Below are positions 9,006 to 17,805 of a stretch of DNA of 64,000 bases, piece by piece. The notes beneath the pieces are model-generated. The model was not told where the DNA came from. It did not search any database and saw nothing but the letters and a program-made list of their open reading frames with translations. Each line of letters opens with the position of its first letter. Positions within the stretch are counted from its first letter, which is position 1. The position numbers were made by a program, and so were the translations under genes. The stretch is from positions 23,286 to 87,285 of the forward strand of contig CAJSZQ010000016.1 of the NCBI GenBank assembly GCA_910574185.1. Reading direction: 5' to 3'. The stretch is from Lachnospiraceae bacterium. GTDB taxonomy: Bacteria; Bacillota; Clostridia; Lachnospirales; Lachnospiraceae.

Positions 9006-10052
9006 ATGAATGCTAAATTTTATTATACCAACGGAACCACAACCACTACTTATCCTTCCAGTGATACTCTCTTCTATATTGAAGAATATAAACAACCTGA
9101 AAAGACACTTTATTCATATCCTGGAGATGATATTTTTTATGATTTAGATTCTACTTGCATTAACTTATATGATTTATTTAGAGACAAAATTTTTAGCTCC
9201 TCAGATGAATATTACCATTTTCTTGACTTTCTACCACAAGGTATAACACGAGCCGGTTTAGATTCCGACTTTAACTTGCCTAAGGATATATTTGCAAAAT
9301 ATTTTACTGAATCACTACTGAATCTTTATCCACCAGAATTTTTAACCAATCCAGAATTGAAGATTGTTTTCAATAAATTAGATAATAATAAATTCCGTTA
9401 TGCATATTTAAAAGATTGCCAAAGCATGATTAGTACCCTTCAAGAATTAATATGGAGTAGCCAAAACAGTTTTGTAGCTTTCTATAAATATTTATCTGAA
9501 GTCCCAGTCAGATACGATTTTAAAAATATATACTGCGATATATCTCCCGAAGGAAGAATAGTATTTAATATGTCTTCAAATTTAATTATTGCATTATACT
9601 CTATTTTTGATATTCTTACCAAAATATGCTTTGAACTAGAACATCTAAAAGATTGTTCAACAACATATCCAAAACTTGCTTCTTCTAAAAAACTTTTTGG
9701 TGACAAAAAGGATCTAAAATGCATAGATTTTGAAGGTACGATTTTTGAAAAAACTAATGAAGTAAATATAATATCATCTCTACGCAATGAATTAATTCAC
9801 AATGCCACTTGGGAAATGAATCCTAAAATATTTATAAGCATTGAAAACAAACACTTAATAGAAAAATTTATTTTTATGCCTGATTTTGATGATGATGGTT
9901 ATCTTATTACATACAAAAATCGCAAACGTTTCTTTAGCAACGGAAAGAAACTAAATGAAGAACTTCCCTCACTTTATATGACCACTATAGAACTAATTCA
10001 TAATACAATCAGTAAAATCAATATTATATATCGTGAGATTGAAAATCAGTAA
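9006..10052 (+). CDS. HEPN-like protein, possible RNase or defence factor
   Basis: 348 residues from the ATG after TAGGAGCG; a longer ORF starts at 8850 but lacks a ribosome-binding site and overlaps the preceding pseudogene. It contains SSLRNELIHNATWEM, which fits the R-x4-H motif of HEPN domains (R260, H265), followed by a C-terminal helix ending in IREIENQ-like sequence. HEPN proteins are often metal-independent RNases of toxin-antitoxin or abortive infection systems. The gene is markedly more AT-rich than guaA next door, suggesting transfer. No partner gene remains intact. Similarity to Cthe_2314-type HEPN proteins is only a suspicion. Confidence 0.5.
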   Translation: MNAKFYYTNGTTTTTYPSSDTLFYIEEYKQPEKTLYSYPGDDIFYDLDSTCINLYDLFRDKIFSSSDEYYHFLDFLPQGITRAGLDSDFNLPKDIFAKYFTESLLNLYPPEFLTNPELKIVFNKLDNNKFRYAYLKDCQSMISTLQELIWSSQNSFVAFYKYLSEVPVRYDFKNIYCDISPEGRIVFNMSSNLIIALYSIFDILTKICFELEHLKDCSTTYPKLASSKKLFGDKKDLKCIDFEGTIFEKTNEVNIISSLRNELIHNATWEMNPKIFISIENKHLIEKFIFMPDFDDDGYLITYKNRKRFFSNGKKLNEELPSLYMTTIELIHNTISKINIIYREIENQ

Positions 10053-10086
10053 AACAGGTATCAAAAAGGTATTACACCCCACATCA

Positions 10087-10128
10087 AAAGCCGGAAAGTC
10101 CGCTGTTTATGCAGCTTCCCGGCTCTCT
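10087..10128 (-). terminator. guaA transcription terminator
   Basis: Stem GCCGGGAAG/CTTTCCGGC on the minus strand followed by TTTTG, just after the guaA stop. The complementary strand also ends in a moderately T-rich run, so it may act for the plus-strand HEPN gene as well. Confidence 0.7.
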
Positions 10129-10133
10129 GTTTA

Positions 10134-11678
10134 CTATTCGAACTCAATCGTCCCCGGCGGCTTCGACGTCAAATCATACATAACCCGATTAACCCCCTTC
10201 ACTTCATTTATAATCCTGCTCATCACCTTCTGCAGCACCTCAAAGGGTATTTCAGCAGCCTCCGCCGTCATAAAATCCACCGTATTCACCGCCCGCAGCG
10301 CCACCGCATAGTCATAGGTCCTCTCATCCCCCATCACGCCCACGCTGCGCATATTCGTCAGGCCGGCAAAATACTGCCCGACCTTACCTTCCAATCCGGC
10401 ATTTGCTATCTCTTCCCGGTAAATTGCATCCGCATCCTGCACCATTCTAACCTTGTCCGCGGTCACTTCCCCGATAATCCGGATTCCAAGTCCCGGCCCC
10501 GGAAAGGGCTGACGGTATACCAAATTCTCCGGAATCCCCATCTCCAAACCGGCTTTCCGTACCTCATCTTTAAACAGATTCCGAAGCGGTTCCAGAATTT
10601 CTTTAAAATCCACAAAATCCGGCAATCCGCCCACATTGTGATGGGACTTGATTACTGCGGATTCCCCGCCAAGTCCGCTCTCTACCACATCCGGGTAAAT
10701 TGTTCCCTGAACAAGAAAATCCACTGCGCCGATTTTCTTCGCTTCTTCCTCAAATACCCGAATAAACTCTTCTCCAATAATCTTACGTTTTTCTTCCGGC
10801 TCCTCCACACCTGCAAGTTTACAATAAAATCGTTCCTGAGCGTTGATACGAATAAAATTCAAATCATAAGGACCTTCCGGGCCAAACACAGCCTCCACTT
10901 CATCTCCTTCATTTTTCCGAAGCAGTCCATGGTCTACGAATACACAGGTAAGTTGATTCCCAATTGCCTTGGAGAGCATAACCGCTGCAACCGAAGAATC
11001 TACGCCGCCGGATAAAGCGCAGAGAACTTTACCGTTTCCTACCGTCTCCCGAATAGACTTTATCGAATTTTCTACAAAAGAGTCCATTTTCCAGTCTCCG
11101 GCACATCCACAGACACCTCTTACAAAATTACGAAGCATCTTACTTCCTTCCTGTGTATGCAAAACTTCTGGATGGAACTGAATTGCATAAAGCGCTTTCT
11201 TAGCACACTCTGCTGCCGCAACCGGACAATCTGCCGTATGTGCCGTAATACAGAATCCCGGAGCCATCTTAGATATGTAATCAAAATGACTCATCCAGCA
11301 GATAGTTCTCCTTTCTATATTGCTAAACAGCTCTGATGCCTGGTCCACCTCAACCTCTGTTTTGCCATATTCCCGCACCTTCGCCCGTTCTACCTTCCCG
11401 CCGAGCACATGCATCATAACCTGCGCTCCATAGCAAAGACCCAGAACCGGAATTCCCATTTCAAACAATTCTCTGGAACAAACAGGCGAATCTGGCTCAT
11501 AACAGCTATTTGGCCCTCCTGTCAAAATAATTCCTTTCGGTTTCATTTCCCTGATTTTTTCCAAATCCGTTTTATAAGAATAAATCTCGCAGTATACATT
11601 ATTTTCACGAACGCGTCTCGCCACTAACTGGTTATACTGTCCGCCAAAATCAAGAACAATCACTAACTCTCGCTTCAT
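10134..11678 (-). CDS. guaA: GMP synthase (glutamine-hydrolysing)
   Basis: 514 residues, the usual full length. It converts XMP to GMP using ATP and glutamine in the cytoplasm, the last step of guanine nucleotide synthesis. The N-terminal class I glutamine amidotransferase has GLCYGAQ (catalytic Cys near residue 82) and the His-Glu pair in QFHPEV. The ATP-pyrophosphatase loop is LSGGVDSSV (about residue 230). The C-terminal dimerisation domain ends in [13 protein letters not shown]. The start is the ATG behind AAGGAGGGGG; the ORF is open 31 codons further upstream without support. Confidence 0.97.
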   Translation of the reverse strand: MKRELVIVLDFGGQYNQLVARRVRENNVYCEIYSYKTDLEKIREMKPKGIILTGGPNSCYEPDSPVCSRELFEMGIPVLGLCYGAQVMMHVLGGKVERAKVREYGKTEVEVDQASELFSNIERRTICWMSHFDYISKMAPGFCITAHTADCPVAAAECAKKALYAIQFHPEVLHTQEGSKMLRNFVRGVCGCAGDWKMDSFVENSIKSIRETVGNGKVLCALSGGVDSSVAAVMLSKAIGNQLTCVFVDHGLLRKNEGDEVEAVFGPEGPYDLNFIRINAQERFYCKLAGVEEPEEKRKIIGEEFIRVFEEEAKKIGAVDFLVQGTIYPDVVESGLGGESAVIKSHHNVGGLPDFVDFKEILEPLRNLFKDEVRKAGLEMGIPENLVYRQPFPGPGLGIRIIGEVTADKVRMVQDADAIYREEIANAGLEGKVGQYFAGLTNMRSVGVMGDERTYDYAVALRAVNTVDFMTAEAAEIPFEVLQKVMSRIINEVKGVNRVMYDLTSKPPGTIEFE

Positions 11679-11748
11679 CACAATGCCCCCTCCTTGCTTT
11701 TCTTTGGGGAAATCAAATCTTTCCCTATACCGCCATTCATTATAAAAT

Positions 11749-11780
11749 AGCCCTTCGACATTTACAAGCATCGAAAGGCT
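11749..11780 (-). terminator. Hairpin between MATE gene and guaA
   Basis: AGCCTTTCGA and TCGAAGGGCT form a stem with a 12-nt loop; on the minus strand it is followed by ATTTTAT. It most likely ends the MATE transcript. It could also attenuate guaA, which starts about 70 nt further on. A T-run follows on the plus strand too. Confidence 0.6.
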
Positions 11781-11915
11781 GTTTTTCGTAAATTAATAAC
11801 TTCATAATTGCATTTCACAGGTTACCTCAAGTTTTCCCAACGAGCCAGCGTACTGACACATTTACTTTCAGTCAAATACATCGGTACACTAAATAACCTG
11901 TAAACCGCAACATTT

Positions 11916-13277
11916 CTACACAATCGCCATATTCTTCCATTTACCGCCAAAATATCGAATTACAAAACACAATCCCCGAAACAGCCAGTCGACAATCATG
12001 GCAACCCACACGCCAAACACACCCATTCCCATATATCGTCCCAAAATATAACTGAACATAATCCGGAATATCCACATGGATACTATGGAAATAATCATGC
12101 ACGCCCTGGCATCTCCTGCCGCTCGAAAGGTTGTAGGCAGCGAAAATGCTGCCGACCAGAAAAACACAGTGCAAACTCCATGGAAATAAATAATCTGCTT
12201 TGTTACCTCAGCAGTCATATCCGACAAATGGTAAGCCCGAATTATCCATGGCAGCGTCAGGAATACAATTCCTACCGAAATCATCAGCCCTACATGGGTA
12301 ATCACAAGTAATTTGCGGTTATAATATTTCACCTGTTCATAATCTCCTGCGCCTACGCATCGGGAAATAACTGTGGTTACCGCCAGTGTAATCGCCATTC
12401 CCGGAAGACAGGAAAACATTGTGACCGCATTTCCCACCGCATTTGCCGCAATCGCATAGGTCCCAAAGGTAGAAATCAGGCTCAGTACAATAATCTTTCC
12501 TAACTGAAACATGCTGTTTTCCATTCCATTTGGAATCCCAATACTCAAAATCCGTTTTACCATAGACCAGTCCAGTCGGTAGTGAAGCGTTTTCTCAATA
12601 TGTACCGGATAATCTTTTTTCAAGAGCTTCGCGGTAATAATCACCGCAGCTGCTGCGCGGGAAACCAGCGTTGGAATGGCAACGCCCTCCGCGCCTCTGT
12701 GAAACCCATAAATGAGCAGTGCGTTTCCTCCCACATTGATTATGTTCATGATAACAGATATCCGCATGGATATTTCTGAATTTCCCATAGCGCGAAAAAC
12801 TGCCGCGCCGCAATTATATAACGCAATAAACGGAATGGACGCCGATACAATTAAAAGATAAATATTAGCATGCCCCATAACTTCACTGTCAATCTGTCCG
12901 AATACACCATGGAGAATCCAGCGTCGTCCTGCATAAACTCCCAGCGTAATAACCGCTGCGCAAAGCGTGACAAACCACACCATCTGCATAGCCGACTCAC
13001 AGGCTTTTTTCTGATTCTGCTGTCCTAAATACTGGCCTGTGACCACCGCTCCTCCGGTTGCTAATGCCGAAAATATCTGAATTACCAGAATCATAATCTG
13101 ATCCACCAGCGACACGCCGGATACCGCCGCTTCCCCCACACTGGCAATCATAATGCTGTCCGCCATTCCCACCAGAATCGCTAAAAGCTGTTCAATCACC
13201 AGCGGAACAATCAACATTGTTAACGCATGATTGTCAAATAAATAATTACTCCTGTCAACCTTAACTCTCTTTCTCAC
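11916..13277 (-). CDS. MATE family efflux transporter
   Basis: 453 residues with about twelve membrane helices in two homologous halves (MATE family; Na+- or H+-coupled export of drugs or metabolites). Typical features are VIEQLLAILVGMADSIMI near the N-terminus and the matching SIGIPNGMENSMFQLGKIIV at the start of the second half. GTG start with GGGAG upstream. It lies 16 nt downstream of thiT, so the TPP riboswitch may control both. Whether it carries a thiamine-related compound cannot be judged from sequence. Confidence 0.9.
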   Translation of the reverse strand: MRKRVKVDRSNYLFDNHALTMLIVPLVIEQLLAILVGMADSIMIASVGEAAVSGVSLVDQIMILVIQIFSALATGGAVVTGQYLGQQNQKKACESAMQMVWFVTLCAAVITLGVYAGRRWILHGVFGQIDSEVMGHANIYLLIVSASIPFIALYNCGAAVFRAMGNSEISMRISVIMNIINVGGNALLIYGFHRGAEGVAIPTLVSRAAAAVIITAKLLKKDYPVHIEKTLHYRLDWSMVKRILSIGIPNGMENSMFQLGKIIVLSLISTFGTYAIAANAVGNAVTMFSCLPGMAITLAVTTVISRCVGAGDYEQVKYYNRKLLVITHVGLMISVGIVFLTLPWIIRAYHLSDMTAEVTKQIIYFHGVCTVFFWSAAFSLPTTFRAAGDARACMIISIVSMWIFRIMFSYILGRYMGMGVFGVWVAMIVDWLFRGLCFVIRYFGGKWKNMAIV

Positions 13278-13293
13278 TCCAAAGACTCCCTTT

Positions 13294-13956
13294 TTAAAGC
13301 GCCATTCTTTTCACCTGATTCAAAGCCTTGGCAACTGCAGGAATTGATATAATAAATACAGTAATTAATCCCTCCGTTAAAAGGTAACTGTAATTATAAG
13401 CGATTGGGTAAATACTCTTTAACGACTGGGGAAAATTCTCTGGCATATAATTCATCCAGTAAAGATATCCGCCCAGAGCGTGAAAGGCCCCCCTCGCAAA
13501 TACTGCAGCTATATAGCCCTTTACTAACCCATATGAACTCCTGGCAAAAAAACCAGCGATGCCAAGCGCGGCAAATGCCAGAAAATAGTCGCAGCAAACC
13601 TGAAAGAAAGACAAGACAAAAGGCTCCTGAATAAATTGCAAAATGCTATATGCAAGACCCACGAAAATCCCTGCTTTTACTCCATACCAATTCGCTATCA
13701 GCACGATAAAAAGCATACTGCACAGCGTAACGCTTCCACCCCATGGCATCTCAAATATTTTCATATAAGATGTTATAAACGCAAGAGCCATTGCTATTCC
13801 ACAAAATACAAGTTGTTTCGTGGACATTTTTCTCTTCTCGGAACTCTTCCCTGCAAAAAGAATTGCCAGAACAAATAATACAATCCCAACTATAATACAA
13901 ACTATATAACCTGTATTCGTTAATCCTCCTTCTGCCGTAACCAAAAACTTAAACAT
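13294..13956 (-). CDS. thiT: ECF transporter S component ThiT (thiamine)
   Basis: 220 residues with about six membrane helices. The sequence (ITSYMKIFEMPWGGSVTLCSM and GAFHALGGYLYWMNYMPEN) carries the ThiT thiamine-binding residues in the substrate-binding half. It binds thiamine in the membrane and needs the shared EcfT-EcfA-EcfA' module, which is not in this window. The start is the ATG behind AAGGAGG. A TPP riboswitch in the leader (14018-14100) gives independent support and predicts repression when thiamine pyrophosphate is plentiful. Confidence 0.95.
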   Translation of the reverse strand: MFKFLVTAEGGLTNTGYIVCIIVGIVLFVLAILFAGKSSEKRKMSTKQLVFCGIAMALAFITSYMKIFEMPWGGSVTLCSMLFIVLIANWYGVKAGIFVGLAYSILQFIQEPFVLSFFQVCCDYFLAFAALGIAGFFARSSYGLVKGYIAAVFARGAFHALGGYLYWMNYMPENFPQSLKSIYPIAYNYSYLLTEGLITVFIISIPAVAKALNQVKRMAL

Positions 13957-14017
13957 AAAAACAACCTCCTTCATTTTCGATTGAAAACAAAGGAGATTCC
14001 AAAATTCCTTATACGCA

Positions 14018-14100
14018 TCCCTACGCTGGCATTATCCAAATCAGGTACTCGGTCAGGGCGGTATCAGCCCACTCTCAGCCTGCTTCCATACAAGCTCCCT
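14018..14100 (-). promoter_or_regulatory. TPP riboswitch
   Basis: The minus strand contains the THI-box core elements in order: AGGGAGC, GGCTGAGAGTGGGC, GATACCGCCCTGACC, ACCTGATTTGGATAATGCC and AGCGTAGGGA. This closely matches the conserved TPP riboswitch. It lies about 60 nt before thiT. Confidence 0.95.
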
Positions 14101-14131
14101 TGTCAACAATCTTATGTAACTTCTCAAACAC

Positions 14132-14160
14132 ATACTAATAAAAAAAACGATGATTGTCAA
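14132..14160 (-). promoter_or_regulatory. Vegetative (sigma-A type) promoter of thiT
   Basis: TTGACA, 17 nt, TAGTAT on the minus strand, about 30 nt before the riboswitch. It begins 4 nt after the stop codon of the spoIIID 3' half, so thiT has its own promoter and does not depend on spoIIID transcription. Confidence 0.75.
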
Positions 14161-14164
14161 GTTT

Positions 14165-14311
14165 TTATATATGCTGATGAAGGTATTTCTCTTTCGTAGC
14201 AAGTCCACCCCGGATATGCCGCTCAGATTTATTAACATCCAGTACCTTACGGGCCTCTGCTGCCAAAGACGGATTAATTACCAGAAGACGATCCGTAACA
14301 TCCTTGTGTAT
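14165..14311 (-). CDS. spoIIID: spoIIID, 3' half (split gene)
   Basis: This is the C-terminal half of the sporulation transcription factor SpoIIID, without a start codon. Translation gives IHKDVTDRLLVINPSLAAEA, then RKVLDVNKSERHIRGG and ATKEKYLHQHI, then TAA. This matches the conserved C-terminus of clostridial and Bacillus SpoIIID (VHKDVTERL, HLRGGEATKxKY). The 5' half is 20.3 kb away at 34610-34720 on the same strand. Joining at codons 37-38 restores an 84-residue protein without any stop. The recombinase gene ends inside this half in a different frame (stop at 14274). Confidence 0.93.
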   Translation of the reverse strand: MHKDVTDRLLVINPSLAAEARKVLDVNKSERHIRGGLATKEKYLHQHI

Positions 14312-15839
14312 GGTCGTCTCTAATTAGAACGGTTTCATCCAGTCCCAAATCACCAAATAGACGCAAGTAAATGTCTACATTGCCATCTTTGTCAACTTCT
14401 ATTTTTTGAACAATTTGTTTAAGCTGCTCATTAGTCATATCCCGAACAGAAGTGATATCCTCTACACTGCGAAAAGTCTTTTTAATAATCTCTTCTAATT
14501 GGTCTCCTTTATTAAGGTTATACTGTATTAGTTTTAAATCATTTTCCAACTTCTCTATTTCTGATTTCATTCCTCCAATCTTTTCGTTCAGTTCTTCCCT
14601 ACTGATCAGATCATCTGTGTACATATTCATATATTTCTGACGGGTACGCTTTAGCTTTGCCAGATGATTCTTTACCTCTTGCTCATAATTCTCGTTTTCA
14701 TCTTTTGCTTTGTAAATATGAGTAAACTCTTTTACGACATGCTGAATAATATTTTTTTTAGATTTCAACATATCCGAAAAATATTCTTCCAAAGCCCGTA
14801 TCAGTTCTTCCTCATCGACCGTAACTGCATTCGGACAGCTATCTGCGCCTCTTCCATTATGCCCGGAACACACCCAGCGTACGTACGTATTTTTATACGT
14901 ACGTACAGTCCTTCTAAACGACCAACCACACTCTTTACATTTTATTAAAGTACTAAAAAGATATTTGTTACTTTGCCGTTCTCTTTTCATATTAAATGCT
15001 CCATGCCTGCCTGCCAGAATTTCCTGTGCTTTATCAAATTGCTCTGGTTCAATCAATCTCAAATCAGGCCTGTCCATAACCAGCCATTCTGATTCATCTT
15101 TTTCTTTCCTTATACCCGTAAGAAAATCTGTTACTTCCTGTTTTCCATTTATTATTTTTCCTGTATATAATTCATTTGTAAGAATCCGACAAATAGCATT
15201 TTGACTGAAACTACAATTCCGTTTTGTTTTTACACCTCTTTCGTTAAGCATATTTGCAATCTTTGCCGCGCCATACCCTTCCTTTGTATACCAGTCATAA
15301 ATCTGATGAACAATTGCTGCTTCTTCTTCATTGACTCTCAAATTAAAATAATCTCCGCATGTTTTATCATATCCATAGACAATATTGGGAACTCTTCCCT
15401 TTTCAGCATTCATCTTTTTTCCAAATTTAACACGTTTAGAAGTATTTGCGCTTTCTTCCTGAGCCAATGCTCCAAAAATAGTCAGTACAAATTCAGATTG
15501 CCCTAAGACTGTCATATTAGCTGTAAGAAACGTAGTTTCAATTCCAAGCGCTTTCAAAGTCCTGATACTTTGTAATAAATCTACGGTATTACGTGCAAAT
15601 CTAGAAATATCTTTCACAACCACCATATCAAAAATGCCTTTCTTTGCATCTTGCATGAGTTGTAGAAACTCCTTACGGTTTTTAATCTTTGTACCCGAAA
15701 TACCTTCATCTGCGTATAGTTTTACAAGTTGATGCCCATTTTTTTCTGTATATTCTGTAAAGAATCTTTTTTGTGCTTCCAAACTATTAAGCTGATCTGA
15801 TTTATCCGTAGATACGCGGCAATATGCAGCAATATTCAT
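14274..15839 (-). CDS. Large serine recombinase (integrase of the spoIIID element)
   Basis: 521 residues. The N-terminal resolvase domain has the catalytic serine in YCRVSTD (S10) and the arginines of the DVVVKDISRFARN type (FDMVVVKDISRFARNTVD). A recombinase domain follows, then a zinc ribbon with CKECGWSF and CSGHNG...CPNA (about residues 300-340), then a long coiled coil and a C-terminal tail, the layout of large serine integrases such as SpoIVCA and those of Tn4451/Tn5397. It catalyses site-specific integration and excision. Its final residues after about ETVLIRDD are read across the attachment site into spoIIID DNA, so the tail will differ after excision. Confidence 0.95.
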   Translation of the reverse strand: MNIAAYCRVSTDKSDQLNSLEAQKRFFTEYTEKNGHQLVKLYADEGISGTKIKNRKEFLQLMQDAKKGIFDMVVVKDISRFARNTVDLLQSIRTLKALGIETTFLTANMTVLGQSEFVLTIFGALAQEESANTSKRVKFGKKMNAEKGRVPNIVYGYDKTCGDYFNLRVNEEEAAIVHQIYDWYTKEGYGAAKIANMLNERGVKTKRNCSFSQNAICRILTNELYTGKIINGKQEVTDFLTGIRKEKDESEWLVMDRPDLRLIEPEQFDKAQEILAGRHGAFNMKRERQSNKYLFSTLIKCKECGWSFRRTVRTYKNTYVRWVCSGHNGRGADSCPNAVTVDEEELIRALEEYFSDMLKSKKNIIQHVVKEFTHIYKAKDENENYEQEVKNHLAKLKRTRQKYMNMYTDDLISREELNEKIGGMKSEIEKLENDLKLIQYNLNKGDQLEEIIKKTFRSVEDITSVRDMTNEQLKQIVQKIEVDKDGNVDIYLRLFGDLGLDETVLIRDDHTQGCYGSSSGN

Positions 15840-15967
15840 TCTTCATAACCTTTCCATTTTATTTATAACGTTCCGTTACAACTAAATTATATTCTGTAAC
15901 CCTAAAAAAAGCAAGAAAAAATGAAGAACATTTCTGTTCTTCACAATTATCAGGCATTATTTATAAA

Positions 15968-16150
15968 CTAACTTACATGGCGCTTTCTCTCTCCCTGATG
16001 TAACTGGGAAGCTTCTCTTCGCAAAATTTCTTCAACTTTTTTCTTATTTGCCTCCACAAACCTCTTCATTATGTAATTCGCTGTTGTCTCTGTCGTATTG
16101 GGATTATGAAAGCGTATATTTACCTTTGACCTTTTAGAAATAACTGCCAC
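15968..16150 (-). CDS. Small basic protein A of the element (60 aa)
   Basis: Up to 60 residues: VISKRSKVNIRFHNPNTTET, then a charged helix. A paralogue with the same SxRxKxNIRFHNPN core lies at 29898-30068. As drawn, the GTG start directly abuts GGGGAGG, too close for initiation. The ATT three codons later lies 8 nt from GGAGG, so translation may start there. Function is unknown. Confidence 0.55.
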   Translation of the reverse strand: MAVISKRSKVNIRFHNPNTTETTANYIMKRFVEANKKKVEEILRREASQLHQGERKRHVS

Positions 16151-16432
16151 CTCCCCTGTTTTATTCTCCCATCATTTCTGTTTTTCTAGCTTATGACTAA
16201 CACTTGAAAATTAGTACTAATTACCTCAATAAACTTCTAGAACCGCGAAACCGCCTAAACCGTCTCTTATAACCAATGTAAATACCCTTTTTATCCTCAT
16301 TTGCGTATGTTTTTTTGACGGTTCTGACGGTTTGGGCGGATTTATCCCTTTTACAGCAATACTCTGACCTCTTCCCCGAATTTAGTAACTAGTATTTACA
16401 ATAAGAAAGCATATCCATTCTTTGAACAGTTC
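16151..16432. repeat. Non-coding region with ACCG(C/T)C inverted repeats
   Basis: CCGCCTAAACCGTC (16251-16264) and GACGGTTTGGGCGG (16326-16339) are inverted repeats matching at 13 of 14 positions; extra AACCG(C/T)C units flank them. Similar ACCGCC units lie at 30079-30100 upstream of the paralogous small gene. They may be binding sites for a replication or regulatory protein of the element. No gene was found from 16151 to 16432. Confidence 0.5.
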
Positions 16433-16531
16433 TTATAAAACAGCACATATTAACTCAATTACTGTTTCCTTAAACACAAGTACCAGTATGATAAGTGTAA
16501 ATAAAATAATACAAATTTTTGTTCTGTTCAC
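16433..16531 (-). CDS. 32-residue single-helix membrane peptide
   Basis: Read directly from the minus strand. GTG start, with GGAGG 9 nt upstream inside the end of the DUF5688 gene, whose stop is separated from this start by one base; the two are probably translationally coupled. The peptide starts MNRTK, continues with a strongly hydrophobic stretch (ICIILFTLIILVLVF) and ends in ELICAVL. It is too short for family assignment. Small membrane toxins look like this, but that is inference. Confidence 0.45.
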   Translation of the reverse strand: MNRTKICIILFTLIILVLVFKETVIELICAVL

Positions 16532-16532
16532 A

Positions 16533-17414
16533 CTATGTGTCCTCCTCTGCAATTCTAACTCTCCCTTTTCCCCTGTCATAATAATAAACAGAATCTGATA
16601 ACACCTCTTCCGCCTCTATGACATCCGGATCACGATTAACGGAACTGACAATCGCTTTCAGTTCCGCCACGCACATCTCTTTTTCATCACAAATGAGTAA
16701 AACCTCATGCACCGAGCTTGGCAGTATAAAAAGATTACACCCCTTCTCATCTGCAAACGCTTTCAGCATATCTACCCGCAGCATTGCCCTGGCTCCATGA
16801 ATCCGGTTTTTTGTAGAAAAGATATATGTATCGCCTCCCTCTCGCAATTCCTCCGCCAGCTCCGCCGGAAACAGAGACGCCATATTCGTTATAGTAAATT
16901 CTTCTTTTCTAAGATTATCCATTGCCGTCCGATAGAGTTCCTCTGCATCAATCCCCCATGCTCTTGTTTGTGCCCACGAGACATGGGCGGCTAGTTCCGC
17001 ATCTTTCTCGTTCAGCAATACCGCAAATATCATTGCCATATCCAATACCTTTTTATATGGCCTGCCTTGCAGATATTCCTCATTTCCTTCTAACCTGACC
17101 AACAGGATTCTAACATAAGGCTTAATCTGTACCCACTTAAAACCTTTCCAGCCTACTAATGCATTCTCTCTCCCCTTATAAATCTCCAATACTGTATTTT
17201 TGCTCTCTTCTAAATTTCCGGTACAGCCATACGCCTTTAAAAGACTGTCTACATGAATCATCGGCGTGATATTCTCTCCTTTCATCTGCAATGCGAGTAC
17301 CTCTTTCTTGACATTATTATTCTTAACCATTTCCGTATAATAAACGGACACATTCTCTCCTAACTCTTCCTGGACTTTCTCTCTTAAAGACTCCTTATAT
17401 ATTTTATAATCCAC
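16533..17414 (-). CDS. DUF5688 family protein
   Basis: About 293 residues. The pattern LALQMKGENITPMIHVDSLL near the N-terminus, and NLFILPSSVHEVLLI with a SVNRDPDVIEAEEVLSDSVY segment near the C-terminus, are typical of DUF5688, which is common in Lachnospiraceae mobile elements. Its function is not known. GTG at 17414 is preferred because GGAGG lies 8 nt before it, whereas the upstream GTG at 17423 overlaps that site. It follows a small unknown gene by 14 nt. Confidence 0.7.
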   Translation of the reverse strand: MDYKIYKESLREKVQEELGENVSVYYTEMVKNNNVKKEVLALQMKGENITPMIHVDSLLKAYGCTGNLEESKNTVLEIYKGRENALVGWKGFKWVQIKPYVRILLVRLEGNEEYLQGRPYKKVLDMAMIFAVLLNEKDAELAAHVSWAQTRAWGIDAEELYRTAMDNLRKEEFTITNMASLFPAELAEELREGGDTYIFSTKNRIHGARAMLRVDMLKAFADEKGCNLFILPSSVHEVLLICDEKEMCVAELKAIVSSVNRDPDVIEAEEVLSDSVYYYDRGKGRVRIAEEDT

Positions 17415-17428
17415 TTTCTCCACCTCCC

Positions 17429-17752
17429 CTAAGACAACATGTTACAGAAAAGCCGGGCGGTAAAACGCACTCCCGAAATGACTCCCTCTCTCTGACCAAT
17501 AACTGCTCCCTTACATATTAAATCTGCCAGGGACGTTTTCGTCATATGCTCTATATCCGCTCCCTCAATCAAAAGAATCGGCCTCTCGTTCATTGTTTCA
17601 TCCGCGCTCCTTGATGCTTCGCTCATGGGAACAAATATCTTATCATAAATTCTTCCTACCAACATATCTCCTGTCCTTTCTGCATTTTCTACAATTCCTT
17701 CATTACATTTTTCTGACTTTCTTTTTCCCTGCTCTGTTTTATTATCTTCCAT
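17429..17752 (-). CDS. Unknown element protein (107 aa)
   Basis: 107 residues, no family recognised. The N-terminal third is highly charged (EDNKTEQGKRKSEKCNEG). The remainder (RPILLIEGADIEHM, ICKGAVIGQREGVISGVRFT) looks like a small folded domain. AGGA lies upstream of the ATG. It is in a minus-strand run between the Rad52-like and DUF5688 genes, spaced 53 and 14 nt, so is probably in the same operon. Confidence 0.5.
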   Translation of the reverse strand: MEDNKTEQGKRKSEKCNEGIVENAERTGDMLVGRIYDKIFVPMSEASRSADETMNERPILLIEGADIEHMTKTSLADLICKGAVIGQREGVISGVRFTARLFCNMLS

Positions 17753-17805
17753 ATCTTATAGTCCTGCTATCTTCTCTGTACGCTTACCGGCTCTCCCACT
17801 ATGGA

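Noticed and set aside
11679..11748. Purine riboswitch before guaA
   Set aside because: No match to the conserved three-way junction. Only a terminator-like hairpin is present.
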